Shown one piece after another: positions 37,118 through 44,876 of a DNA stretch of 64,000 nucleotides. Every line of letters begins with the position of its first letter. The stretch's first letter is position 1. This stretch comes from Mycobacterium scrofulaceum (lineage in GTDB: Bacteria > Actinomycetota > Actinomycetes > Mycobacteriales > Mycobacteriaceae). The notes under the pieces were generated by a model. It worked only from the letters and a program-made list of their open reading frames with translations, had not been told where the DNA came from and did not search any database. The DNA lies in assembly GCF_002086735.1 (NCBI RefSeq), contig NZ_MVIJ01000025.1:1-64000 (forward strand), given 5' to 3'. A program made the translations under genes and the position numbers.

Positions 37118-39006
37118 GCGGGGGACCGGGGGCGACCGCGCGTGAGCTCGGGCGGGTCGGTGTGCGAAAGTTGCTGCAGCGCACCGGTATTGTCGAGGAG
37201 TCGACGACACCGCTGACGACGGACACGGCGGAGGTGGTCCAGCTCCTCGCCGCCCCCTGGTATGACGAGCGGCTGAAAGGGCTGGCCGACGAGCTCGGGC
37301 GCGACCTTTCGAGCGTGCGCGCCGAGGCCGCGTGCTACCTGCGGGAGATGGCGCCCTCGCTGGACGAGCGGGCGGTGAAGGCCTGGCGCAGCTTCAGCAA
37401 CTGGCTGATGCGGGCCTACGACATCCTCGTCGACGAGGATCAGATCGCCCAGCTGCGCAGGCTGGATCGCAAAGCGACGCTGGCCTTCGCGTTTTCGCAC
37501 CGTTCCTATCTGGACGGCCTGCTGCTGCCCGAGTCCATCCAGGCCAACCGGCTCTCGCCCGCGCTCACCTTCGGCGGGTCGAACCTCAACTTCTTTCCGA
37601 TGGGTGCGTGGGCCAAGCGCACCGGCACGATCTTCATCCGCCGGCAGACCAAGGACATTCCCGTCTACCGCTTCGTGCTGCGCGCGTACGCCGCCCAGCT
37701 GGTGCAGAACCACGCCAACCTCACCTGGTCCATCGAGGGCGGCCGCACCCGGACCGGCAAGCTGCGGCCCCCGGTCTACGGGATCCTGCGCTACATCAGC
37801 GACGCCGTCGACGAAATCGACGGCCCCGAAGTGTATTTGGTGCCCACCTCGATCGTGTACGACCAGCTGCACGAGGTCGAGGCGATGACCACCGAAGCCT
37901 ACGGCGCGACGAAGCGGCCCGAGGACTTCCGTTTCCTGGTCCGGCTGGCGCGCCAGCAGGGGGAGCGGCTCGGCCGCGCCTACCTGGACTTCGGCGAGCC
38001 GCTGCCGCTGCGCAAGCGCCTCGAGGAGTTGCGCGCCGAGGAGTCCGGCGCGGGAACCGAGATCGAACGCATCGCGCTGGACGTCGAGCATCGGATCAAT
38101 CGCGCCACCCCGGTCACGCCGACGGCGGTGGTCAGCCTGGCGCTGCTCGGTGCCGACCGCTCGCTGTCCATCAGCGAGGTGCTGGCCACCGTGCGGCCGC
38201 TGGCGAGCTACATCGCCGCGCGCAACTGGACGGTGGCCGGCGCCGCGGACCTGACGAACCGCTCGACCATCCGCTGGACCCTGCATCAGCTGGTCGCCTC
38301 GGGCGTGGTCAGCGTCTACGACGCCGGGACGGAACCGGTCTGGGGCATCGGGTCCGACCAGCACCTGGTCGCCGCCTTCTACCGCAACACCGCCATTCAC
38401 ATCGTCGTCGACCGCGCGATCGCCGAGACGGCGTTGCTGGCCGGCATCGAAGAGGCCGAGGCGTCGGTGGACGGTTTGGTGTTGCCGACGACGGTGCGCG
38501 ACGAGGCGTTGCGCCTGCGCGAACTGCTGAAATTCGAGTTCCTGTTCTCGGCGCGCGCCCAGTTCGAGAAGGAGCTCGCCGACGAGGTGCGCCTGATCGG
38601 GCGGGTGGAAGACACCAGCAAGGCGGCCCGCGCGGCCGACGTGCGCGGCCTGCTGGAGAAGGCCGACCTGCTGCTGGCGCACCTGGTGCTGCGCCCCTTC
38701 CTGGACGCCTACCACATCGTCGCCGACCGGCTGGCCGCCTACGACGACGAATCATTCGACGAGGACGCGTTCCTCGCCGAATGCCTGGAGGTCGGCAAGC
38801 AGTGGGAGCTGCAACGCCGGATCGCCAGCGCCGAGTCGAGGTCGATGGAGTTGTTCAAGACGGCGCTGCGGCTGGCCCGGCACCGTGAGCTGGTGGACGG
38901 CTTCGAGGACCAGGACGTCGCCCAGCGACGGCGCGAGTTCGCCGACGAGATCGCCACGGCCGTCCGGCGGGTCAACACGATCGCCGGTCTGGCCGGGATG
39001 CGGTAG
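37114..39006 (+). CDS. plsB1: Glycerol-3-phosphate acyltransferase (PlsB1)
   Basis: Transfers the first acyl chain to glycerol 3-phosphate in phospholipid and triacylglycerol synthesis, at the inner membrane face. The 630-residue protein shows all four acyltransferase blocks: HRSYLDGLLLP (HX4D), GSNLNFFPMGAWAKRTGTIFIRR, SIEGGRTRTGKL (with Thr for the usual Ser) and VYLVPTSIVYDQ. A C-terminal half of about 250 residues, partly helical, follows as in PlsB. It starts with a 4-bp overlap with fadD11. Equivalent to Rv1551. The frd genes that follow plsB1 in M. tuberculosis are not present here. Confidence 0.94.
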   Translation: MSGGPGATARELGRVGVRKLLQRTGIVEESTTPLTTDTAEVVQLLAAPWYDERLKGLADELGRDLSSVRAEAACYLREMAPSLDERAVKAWRSFSNWLMRAYDILVDEDQIAQLRRLDRKATLAFAFSHRSYLDGLLLPESIQANRLSPALTFGGSNLNFFPMGAWAKRTGTIFIRRQTKDIPVYRFVLRAYAAQLVQNHANLTWSIEGGRTRTGKLRPPVYGILRYISDAVDEIDGPEVYLVPTSIVYDQLHEVEAMTTEAYGATKRPEDFRFLVRLARQQGERLGRAYLDFGEPLPLRKRLEELRAEESGAGTEIERIALDVEHRINRATPVTPTAVVSLALLGADRSLSISEVLATVRPLASYIAARNWTVAGAADLTNRSTIRWTLHQLVASGVVSVYDAGTEPVWGIGSDQHLVAAFYRNTAIHIVVDRAIAETALLAGIEEAEASVDGLVLPTTVRDEALRLRELLKFEFLFSARAQFEKELADEVRLIGRVEDTSKAARAADVRGLLEKADLLLAHLVLRPFLDAYHIVADRLAAYDDESFDEDAFLAECLEVGKQWELQRRIASAESRSMELFKTALRLARHRELVDGFEDQDVAQRRREFADEIATAVRRVNTIAGLAGMR

Positions 39007-39055
39007 CCGCGCGCCAGCCTCCGGGCTCTCATGTTCTTCAAAGGTTCTGTGGCGG

Positions 39056-39082
39056 TTGACCAGCCGGTATGACTGATAGAAT
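39056..39082 (+). promoter_or_regulatory. SigA-like promoter of the secreted orphan gene
   Basis: TTGACC (39056-39061) and TAGAAT (39077-39082) are spaced 15 bases apart (16 if GTTGAC is taken). The GTG start follows 9 bases after the -10, so the message is probably leaderless. Confidence 0.55.
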
Positions 39083-39091
39083 TCGGTCACT

Positions 39092-39556
39092 GTGAACATC
39101 GGGGCCGCGACCAAGCCTCAACGATGGCGACCGGGTGTCGCCATCGTCGCAGTGCTGTGCTTGATCAGCGCGCTGGTCGGGAGCTGGGCGGTGCGTTCGC
39201 AGGCGGCAGCCCCGGCCTCGCCGCCGTCGATCGCCGTGCCGCTCGACGCAATAGACGCCGGGAGTGCCGTCGAAGTCTCCCGGGCGCATGCCGACTTGGC
39301 CGACCTGGCAAGTCATTTGAAACGAAATGCCCCGGCGTCGACCGATCAGAAGTCGTTCAAGACCGCCGGGATCAAGCGCGACCGGCCACCGACCTGGTCC
39401 CGCGGTGCCCCGCCACAGTGGTGGCTGATCACCCCGGTTTCCCTGAACACCGCGGGGATCAACGCCCCCGGGCCCGATCCGGCGCATACCCCGTCGCCCA
39501 CCCAGGCGCTCGCGGGACACGAACTTCTCAATCACATCTGCATCTCTCGTTGCTGA
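39092..39556 (+). CDS. Secreted or membrane-anchored orphan protein
   Basis: A 154-residue protein I do not recognise. A basic start (MNIGAATKPQRWRP) is followed by a hydrophobic stretch (GVAIVAVLCLISALVGSWAV) and AAAPASPPS, giving an uncleaved anchor or a signal peptide cut after the AAA. The rest is Pro/Ala/Asp-rich, with two WW/W-containing turns (PPTWSRGAPPQWWLITPVSL) and a C-terminus ending CISRC, the only two cysteines after the helix. The GTG start is supported by the promoter spacing; no ribosome-binding site is seen. It stands alone between plsB1 and the PPE locus. A real but lineage-specific exported protein is my best reading. Confidence 0.6.
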   Translation: MNIGAATKPQRWRPGVAIVAVLCLISALVGSWAVRSQAAAPASPPSIAVPLDAIDAGSAVEVSRAHADLADLASHLKRNAPASTDQKSFKTAGIKRDRPPTWSRGAPPQWWLITPVSLNTAGINAPGPDPAHTPSPTQALAGHELLNHICISRC

Positions 39557-39709
39557 TCGGCTAGCGCGCAAGCCGCTTCCGGCGTCTTCCTGGCGCCCGC
39601 GGCGCCATCACCGTTTCCTTTATCGACGTCTTCTTTGAGACGCCGAGTCATTGCCGTCGCAGTCCGAAGGCTGCCGGCGGCGCTACCGCAAGCCTCGAGG
39701 AGTTTTGTC

Positions 39710-39790
39710 ATGTCCGATTACGCAGTCGAATACACCCGTCGCCCAGGCCAATTCCACGCCGCCGACCCCTTCGCGCCGGAGGAGAAGTAG
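39710..39790 (+). CDS. Small ORF (26 residues) coupled to the PPE gene
   Basis: ATG at 39710 follows CGAGGAG by 6 bases. The peptide starts MSDYAVEYTRRPGQF and ends DPFAPEEK; the TAG is 2 bp before the PPE ATG, so translation would be coupled. PPE genes are often preceded by a PE gene; this peptide has no PE-domain signature and is far too short. It could be a leader peptide, a remnant, or a small partner. The upstream 150 bp hold inverted repeats (GGCGCC-CGC-GGCGCC near 39592) that may structure the leader. Confidence 0.45.
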   Translation: MSDYAVEYTRRPGQFHAADPFAPEEK

Positions 39791-39792
39791 CG

Positions 39793-40968
39793 ATGGACTA
39801 CGGCGCTTTACCACCGGAAGTCAACTCGGCGCGCATGTACAGCGGTCCGGGTTCGGGATCGATGATGGCCGCCGCGGCGGCCTGGCAAGGGCTGTCCGCC
39901 GAGCTGTACACCGCGGCAGCCGCCTACGGCTCGGTGACATCGAGCCTGACGGGCGCGTGGCTGGGGCCGGCCGCGATGTCGATGGCCCAGGCCGCGGCTC
40001 CGTACATCGTGTGGCTGCGCACCATGGCGGAGCAGGCCGAACAAGCGGCCACGCAGGCCGGTGCCGCCGCCGCGGCCTACGAGGCGGCGTGGGCGGCGAC
40101 GGTTCCGCCACCCGTGATCGCCGCCAACCGGGCCGAGTTGATGCTGCTGATCGCGACGAATGTGTTGGGTCAGAACAGCCCGGCCATCGCCGCCGCCGAG
40201 ACCGAATACGACCAGATGTGGGCTCAGGATGCGGCCGTCATGTACGGCTACGCCGGCGCATCCGCGGCCGCCGCGACGTTGACGCCGTTCACCCCGCCGT
40301 CGGCGACGACCGACGCGGCGGGGCTGGCCCGGCAAGGGGCCGCGGCGACGCAGGCGGCCGGAGCGACGGGCGCCACCAATGCCCAGGAGGTCCTCGCCAA
40401 CGGCTCTCAGCTCGTTTCCACTGTGCCCCAGGCGCTTCAGGGGCTGGCATCGGCGCCGGCGTCCAATTCGTCGGGCGCGTCGGGCGCGTCGCTCTCGTCG
40501 TTGATGTCCAAGTTCAACACGTTGACGGGGCCCGCGAAGTTCGCGACCTACCCGATGCTGTTCATGAACCAGGCCCTGGCGGCGTCGAAGGCGGTCACCG
40601 CGCCGGTCAAGGCGGCGTCGGGGCTGGCCACCGGGCTCGGCGCCGGCGCACGCGCGCTGGGAGCGGCGGCCCTGCCGGGGCTCGGTGGCGGCGCCGCCTT
40701 TTCCGCCGGCCTGGGTCGCGGCGTGTCGATCGGCGCGTTGACGACGCCGCACGCCTGGCTGGCCGCGCCCGTGACCAGTGCGGTGACCTCCGCGCCGCCG
40801 AGTGTCGGATGGACCGCGGCGCCGCCGACCGGCATGACCGGGGCAGGTCCGACGGGCCTGCCGTTGATGCCGCTGGCGAACATGGCGGGCCGGGCCGTGG
40901 GCGGCCCCAGCGCTTCCCGGTTCGAACTGCGCGCGAGCGTGGTCCCGCGCTCACCCGCGGCCGGGTGA
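39793..40968 (+). CDS. PPE-family protein, SVP-like subgroup
   Basis: A 391-residue PPE protein, probably exported by a type VII (ESX) system to the cell surface. The PPE motif is at residues 7-9 (MDYGALPPEVNSARMYSGPGS), WLGPAAMSM supplies the WxG turn, and GQNSPAIAAAETEYDQMWAQDAAVMYGYAG closes the helical domain of about 180 residues. The C-terminal part is Ala/Gly/Ser/Thr-rich and contains SIGALTTPHAWLAA, a variant of the SVP motif (GxxSVPxxW), and ends in the common RFELRASVVPRSPAAG. No PE or ESX genes adjoin it. Start is 2 bp after a 26-residue ORF. Confidence 0.93.
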   Translation: MDYGALPPEVNSARMYSGPGSGSMMAAAAAWQGLSAELYTAAAAYGSVTSSLTGAWLGPAAMSMAQAAAPYIVWLRTMAEQAEQAATQAGAAAAAYEAAWAATVPPPVIAANRAELMLLIATNVLGQNSPAIAAAETEYDQMWAQDAAVMYGYAGASAAAATLTPFTPPSATTDAAGLARQGAAATQAAGATGATNAQEVLANGSQLVSTVPQALQGLASAPASNSSGASGASLSSLMSKFNTLTGPAKFATYPMLFMNQALAASKAVTAPVKAASGLATGLGAGARALGAAALPGLGGGAAFSAGLGRGVSIGALTTPHAWLAAPVTSAVTSAPPSVGWTAAPPTGMTGAGPTGLPLMPLANMAGRAVGGPSASRFELRASVVPRSPAAG

Positions 40969-41206
40969 GCGGGCCGGCCCTGAGATGATGCTTCCTAGGG
41001 CGGGGTGAGCGCTCACAGGTCCCGCCCAGGTTGGGCGGCGACACTGAGTCGACATCGAACTGCGCCGCGTTGACTGCGCGCAAGAGCACCGGGTCGGGGG
41101 CCCGAACGTATGACATTTGCTGTGCCGCTCGGGGGCGGGCCGAACGCTCTGCTGTCGCGACCGGCGCCGACGTGTCGGCGCCCGGTCCCCGCGCCCCGAC
41201 GAGCCG

Positions 41207-41992
41207 ATGGCTGACCGGCCCGGTGGGCCGGCCCTTCCGCTGACCGCGTATCTAACCGGGGACAACGCGCCGCCGATAACGCCGGCCCCCATCAGCCGGC
41301 CGTGGATGTCGGAGATGCGGGACGGCTGGCCCAATCGGTGTCTGCCGATGCTCATCGCCAACCAGAGTGGGTGGGAGCTGGGCAATCCGTCGGCGTTCAC
41401 CGCGACCTGGATGGGCGGGGACGACAGCATGGGCGTGTTGATCACACCCGACCGGCGCGACCCCGGTCAGTTCCTGCCCTTCAGCCACTTCGGTCACGGC
41501 ATCCTGACCTGGCATCTGCCGATGCTGTTCCGCACGCCGCCGGGTTACAACCTGCTGGTCCGCGGGCCGGCGAACTACCCGAAGGACGCCGTGTCGCCGC
41601 TGGAGGGAATCGTCGAAACCGACTGGGCCACTTCGAGTTTCAGCATGAGCTGGCAGATGACCCGCAAGATGATGCCGGTGCGATTCGAGGTCGGCGAGCC
41701 GATCTGCATGATCGTCCCGCAGCGCCGGGCCGAGCTGGAACGCTTCGTCCCGGAAATCCGGCCGATCGACTCCGACGAGGACCTGCGTCGCAAACACGAA
41801 TTCTTCATGCGTTCGCGCAGCGAGCTGGGGCGGGCACAGGCCGCCGCCGCCACCGCCGTCGGCGAGCGAGTGCCGTGGCAGGGCGACTACACGCGGGGCA
41901 AACATTCCGACGGAGAGACCGGCGCGCCCGATCACCAGACGCGTATCCGCCTTAGCCCGTTTCTCGAGTCGCAACGCGAGACGCGGAAGTAG
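41207..41992 (+). CDS. DUF6065-family protein
   Basis: A 261-residue soluble protein. The core LPMLIANQSGWELGNPSAF, LFRTPPGYNLLVRGPANYPKDAVSPLEGIVETDW and RFEVGEPICMIVPQ is that of the DUF6065 family, which has no known function; conserved Trp, Tyr and Asp residues suggest a cupin-like or beta-sandwich ligand site, but this is a guess. ATG at 41207 (MADRPGGPALPL) is the first good start; the frame is open for another 30 codons upstream without family support. It lies alone between the PPE gene and the convergent histidine kinase. Confidence 0.75.
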   Translation: MADRPGGPALPLTAYLTGDNAPPITPAPISRPWMSEMRDGWPNRCLPMLIANQSGWELGNPSAFTATWMGGDDSMGVLITPDRRDPGQFLPFSHFGHGILTWHLPMLFRTPPGYNLLVRGPANYPKDAVSPLEGIVETDWATSSFSMSWQMTRKMMPVRFEVGEPICMIVPQRRAELERFVPEIRPIDSDEDLRRKHEFFMRSRSELGRAQAAAATAVGERVPWQGDYTRGKHSDGETGAPDHQTRIRLSPFLESQRETRK

Positions 41993-42022
41993 CCCTTGCG
42001 ACGTGCGAGCACCGCGTTCTGG

Positions 42023-43321
42023 TCAGGGGTGTCCGGCCGGTGTCTCGCCGTCGTACTGAGGGAGAAACAGGGTGAAGGTCGCGGGTGCGCGTGACGTGAG
42101 GAGCAATCGGCATCCTTCGGCCTCGGCAAGGCTGCGAGCCAGCGGGAGGCCGATGCCGTGTCCGCCGGTGACCCGGCGATTGAACGGTTCCGTATGTTCG
42201 GCCATCCGTCCGTCGTCGGTGACGTCGATTGCCACGCCGTTGCTGGCTTCCCGCGCATGGATGGTGACCCGGCCCGCGCCATGGCGTGCAGCGTTGTCGA
42301 CCAACACCGACAGGATCTGGCGAACTGCGGCTGCGGATGCACGCGCCGGCCGAAGTTGTGGATCGACGATGACGTGAAAGGGCCGCTCGGATGCGGCGAG
42401 CAGGGCCTGCCCCGCGCCTTCGAATTCTTCGAGCAGCGTCGGGGTGTCGAGCGGCTGGGCACGGTGCTGCTGGGTGCGCGCCAGAGTAACGAGATCGTCG
42501 ATGGTGCTTTGCAAACGATCTGCGGCGACGAGTGCCTCGCGGGTCGCGGTCTGGTAATCGGGGTCGGGCGCGTCCAGTGTGGTCTCTAACCGCAGGCGCA
42601 AACCTGCCAGTGGCGTGCGAAGTTGGTGGGAAGCGTTGGCCGTGACAGCGCGTTCCCGGTCGACCAGTTCTCCGATCCGGGCCGCCGACTGATTGAGAGC
42701 CTCCGCCGCCGTGTCGATTTCGGGGATACCGCTGGCCTCGGCTCGCACAGTGAAGTCGCCGTCGCCGAGTTGTGCGGCTGAGGCCGCGAGCGCTTCGACC
42801 GGACCCGAGAGCCGGCGCGCCTGTCGGCGGGCGAGCTGCCAGACAGCGGCAATAATGACCCCTTCGAGGACGATCATGCCCAGCCAAGTGACGGCGATTC
42901 TCGGATAGGCCTCCTTGGGGGATGTCGTGGCGCGCACGACATAAGCCGCCCCCGGTTCGTCGGCAATTGGGACGGCGACGGTCAGCTGGCCGAGATCCGA
43001 ATCGCTGTGCACATCGTTGTCGGTGAGCGACCGTCGGACCAGTGCATCGGCGTGGTCAGGTCCGCGTCCGGTGACGAGCCGGCCGTCTGCGCCGTACAGG
43101 GCGACCTCGGTTCCCCGAGGATGAATCGCCAGATCGCGTGGGGGTCGGCCATGGACTAGGTCGGTGGCGACGTCGACGGCGGCGACGTCGGCGGTCCGTT
43201 CAAGCCGAGTTGCCTGGTCAATGAAGAAGTATCGCGCCGCCGCGATGGCCAGCGGCACGGCGAAGAGGCTGGTGGCCAGCGTTGCCGATAGCACCGCCAG
43301 GGTGACGATGCGCTTACGCAT
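42023..43321 (-). CDS. Sensor histidine kinase
   Basis: A 432-residue membrane kinase. Transmembrane helices are at about residues 5-28 and 141-163, flanking a 110-residue extracytoplasmic sensor; a HAMP linker follows, then the HisKA box ASHQLRTPLAGL with phospho-acceptor His232, the N box LVDNAARHG and the G2 box GGHGIGLPLAR. The G1 box reads VTDDGRMAE and lacks the second Gly of DxGxG, an unusual variant; an F-box-like PFNRR is kept. The ATG at 43321 overlaps the response regulator stop by 8 bp. Signal unknown; the PPE/LDH neighbours give no clear hint. Confidence 0.92.
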   Translation of the reverse strand: MRKRIVTLAVLSATLATSLFAVPLAIAAARYFFIDQATRLERTADVAAVDVATDLVHGRPPRDLAIHPRGTEVALYGADGRLVTGRGPDHADALVRRSLTDNDVHSDSDLGQLTVAVPIADEPGAAYVVRATTSPKEAYPRIAVTWLGMIVLEGVIIAAVWQLARRQARRLSGPVEALAASAAQLGDGDFTVRAEASGIPEIDTAAEALNQSAARIGELVDRERAVTANASHQLRTPLAGLRLRLETTLDAPDPDYQTATREALVAADRLQSTIDDLVTLARTQQHRAQPLDTPTLLEEFEGAGQALLAASERPFHVIVDPQLRPARASAAAVRQILSVLVDNAARHGAGRVTIHAREASNGVAIDVTDDGRMAEHTEPFNRRVTGGHGIGLPLARSLAEAEGCRLLLTSRAPATFTLFLPQYDGETPAGHP

Positions 43322-44066
43322 GCCCCGACCGCTCGGACGCCTCGCGGGCGGATTGCGGCCGGCCGGGTGAATCGAGCCGGTAGCCGTAACCGCGCAACGT
43401 CGTGATGCTGGGCGCCGCGACAGGGTCGGTAGCGTACCTTGCCGCCGCGTCGGCCAGTTTCCGTCGCAGTATGCCGATGTGCACGTCAAGCGTCTTGGTG
43501 GGCCCGTACCAGTTCTCGTCCCAGACATCGGCCATCAGCGTCTCACGGCGAACCGCAGTGTCGGCCTCAGCGGCGAGCCGCGCAAGCAGATCAAACTCGC
43601 GGCTCCGCAACTCGAGTCGCTGCCCGTGGAAAAGCGCGGTGCGTGCGCCTGGATCGACCACCAACTCCCCCACGACGTGAGCCTGCGCCGGATTGGCCTG
43701 TGCCGGGCCTCGGCGCAGGTGCGCCCTGATACGGGCCAGGAGTTCGGTATAGCGAAACGGCTTGGTCAAGTAGTCGTCGGCTCCGGCGTCGAGACCGACG
43801 ACGATGTCGATCTCGGCATCCCGGGCCGTCAGGATCACCAACACCGCACCGGGTGCCGCATCCCGTAGTTGCCGGCAGATCTCTACGCCGTCAAGGTCTG
43901 GTAGACCGAGGTCCAGGAGCACCAACTCGAAGTCTTGGATGGCTGCTTCCCGCAGCGCCCCACGCCCGCTGCGGGCCCAGGCGACCTCGTGGCCATGCGA
44001 CCGCAGGCCGTCGACGAGCAGGTTGCCGATGGTCTGATCGTCCTCGACGATCAGCAGCTGAGCCAT
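43314..44066 (-). CDS. OmpR/PhoB-family response regulator
   Basis: A 250-residue two-domain regulator. Receiver: acidic pocket EDD at residues 8-10, phospho-acceptor Asp52 (LVLLDLGLPD), Thr in LTARD and Lys in YLTKPF. Effector: winged helix (RLELRSREFDLLARLAAEADTAVRRETLMADVWDENWYGPTKTLDVHIGILRRKL ... ITTLRGYGYRL, shown by its key parts), of the OmpR type. It is the partner of the overlapping kinase gene. A -10-like TAGACT on the minus strand (44078-44073) ends 6 bases before the ATG, so the two-component pair may have its own leaderless promoter inside the larger cluster. Confidence 0.94.
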   Translation of the reverse strand: MAQLLIVEDDQTIGNLLVDGLRSHGHEVAWARSGRGALREAAIQDFELVLLDLGLPDLDGVEICRQLRDAAPGAVLVILTARDAEIDIVVGLDAGADDYLTKPFRYTELLARIRAHLRRGPAQANPAQAHVVGELVVDPGARTALFHGQRLELRSREFDLLARLAAEADTAVRRETLMADVWDENWYGPTKTLDVHIGILRRKLADAAARYATDPVAAPSITTLRGYGYRLDSPGRPQSAREASERSGHA

Positions 44067-44072
44067 TTTTCG

Positions 44073-44078
44073 AGTCTA
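44073..44078 (-). promoter_or_regulatory. Possible internal -10 (TAGACT) for the two-component genes
   Basis: On the minus strand TAGACT lies 6 bases upstream of the response regulator ATG, in the 21-bp gap after the DUF1275 gene. It would give a leaderless transcript independent of the upstream genes. Confidence 0.4.
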
Positions 44079-44087
44079 TCCGGCAGT

Positions 44088-44876
44088 TCAGCAGGCTCCG
44101 CCGGCCCCGACGGCATAGCGGTCATGCGTGTCGACACGAGCCGGATGGACCGAAGGAGCTGAAAGTCTCACGGCACGACGATGGCGATATGCGGCAGCGC
44201 CCGTGACCGCCCCGACCGGCGCCAGCAACAGCAGCGGCACGGCGCTCGGCACTGTAGCCAGCAACAGGCCTCCGCAAGCCGCCCCGACGACGGCCCCGGT
44301 CAGCGCGGCGGCCGCGGCCGAGTCGGCGCGGGCGCGTGACGACCGAGTACTTGCGGCGATCAGGCCGGTCAGAGCGCCAGTGAGATAAGTAGTCGCGACG
44401 GTCACACCGAGCCCGCGCATCGCGGCACCCTGCAGACCCATGGCCGCGGCCGCGGCAGCGAGTAGTCCCAACTGCAACGCTCCCTTAGGCGCGCCACGCG
44501 TCACCTCCCAGCCCAGCGCAAGCGCGAGCAGGACGCCGAATTGGACGGCGAGCGTGGCCGTAACCGGTTGCGGCCACAGCGCCCCCGAGGAGGCGTGTCG
44601 GCCCGTGATTCGGGTTCCGGTGGCAACCCCCAGCACGTAGCCGCCCAGCGCCACCGCGGTGTGAGTGAGCAGCGCCCTATCCGAGTGTGCGAGCGCGAGC
44701 CCGGTCAAGGCGAAATTGCCTGTCATCACACTGGCAAAGACGCCGCCGAGATGGGTCAGGGTGGTCACATCCAGCGCACCGGTGCCAAATGTCAACGCCG
44801 CCGCCACCGCGGCCGGCCACCGCGGGTGCGGATGGTCGGCCGCCGTGGGCGCGATCGGAGTAGCAAGAACGGCCAT
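44088..44876 (-). CDS. DUF1275 (YoaK-family) membrane protein
   Basis: A 262-residue protein with about six membrane helices. FGTGALDVTTLTHLGGVFASVMTGNFALTGLALA is the DUF1275 hallmark (D...F.S..TGN), and GLQGAAMRGLGVTVATTYLTGALT is the matching second-half repeat. The family's function is unknown; transport of a small solute is often supposed. Its ATG (44876-44874 on the minus strand) shares one base with the stop of the upstream dehydrogenase, so the two are coupled and may act on the same compound. The C-terminal 25 residues are polar. Confidence 0.88.
   Translation of the reverse strand: MAVLATPIAPTAADHPHPRWPAAVAAALTFGTGALDVTTLTHLGGVFASVMTGNFALTGLALAHSDRALLTHTAVALGGYVLGVATGTRITGRHASSGALWPQPVTATLAVQFGVLLALALGWEVTRGAPKGALQLGLLAAAAAAMGLQGAAMRGLGVTVATTYLTGALTGLIAASTRSSRARADSAAAAALTGAVVGAACGGLLLATVPSAVPLLLLAPVGAVTGAAAYRHRRAVRLSAPSVHPARVDTHDRYAVGAGGAC

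Noticed and set aside
39651..40988. Long plus-strand frame overlapping the PPE gene
   Set aside because: It is the out-of-frame shadow of the PPE gene, Arg/Gly-rich and without domain features.
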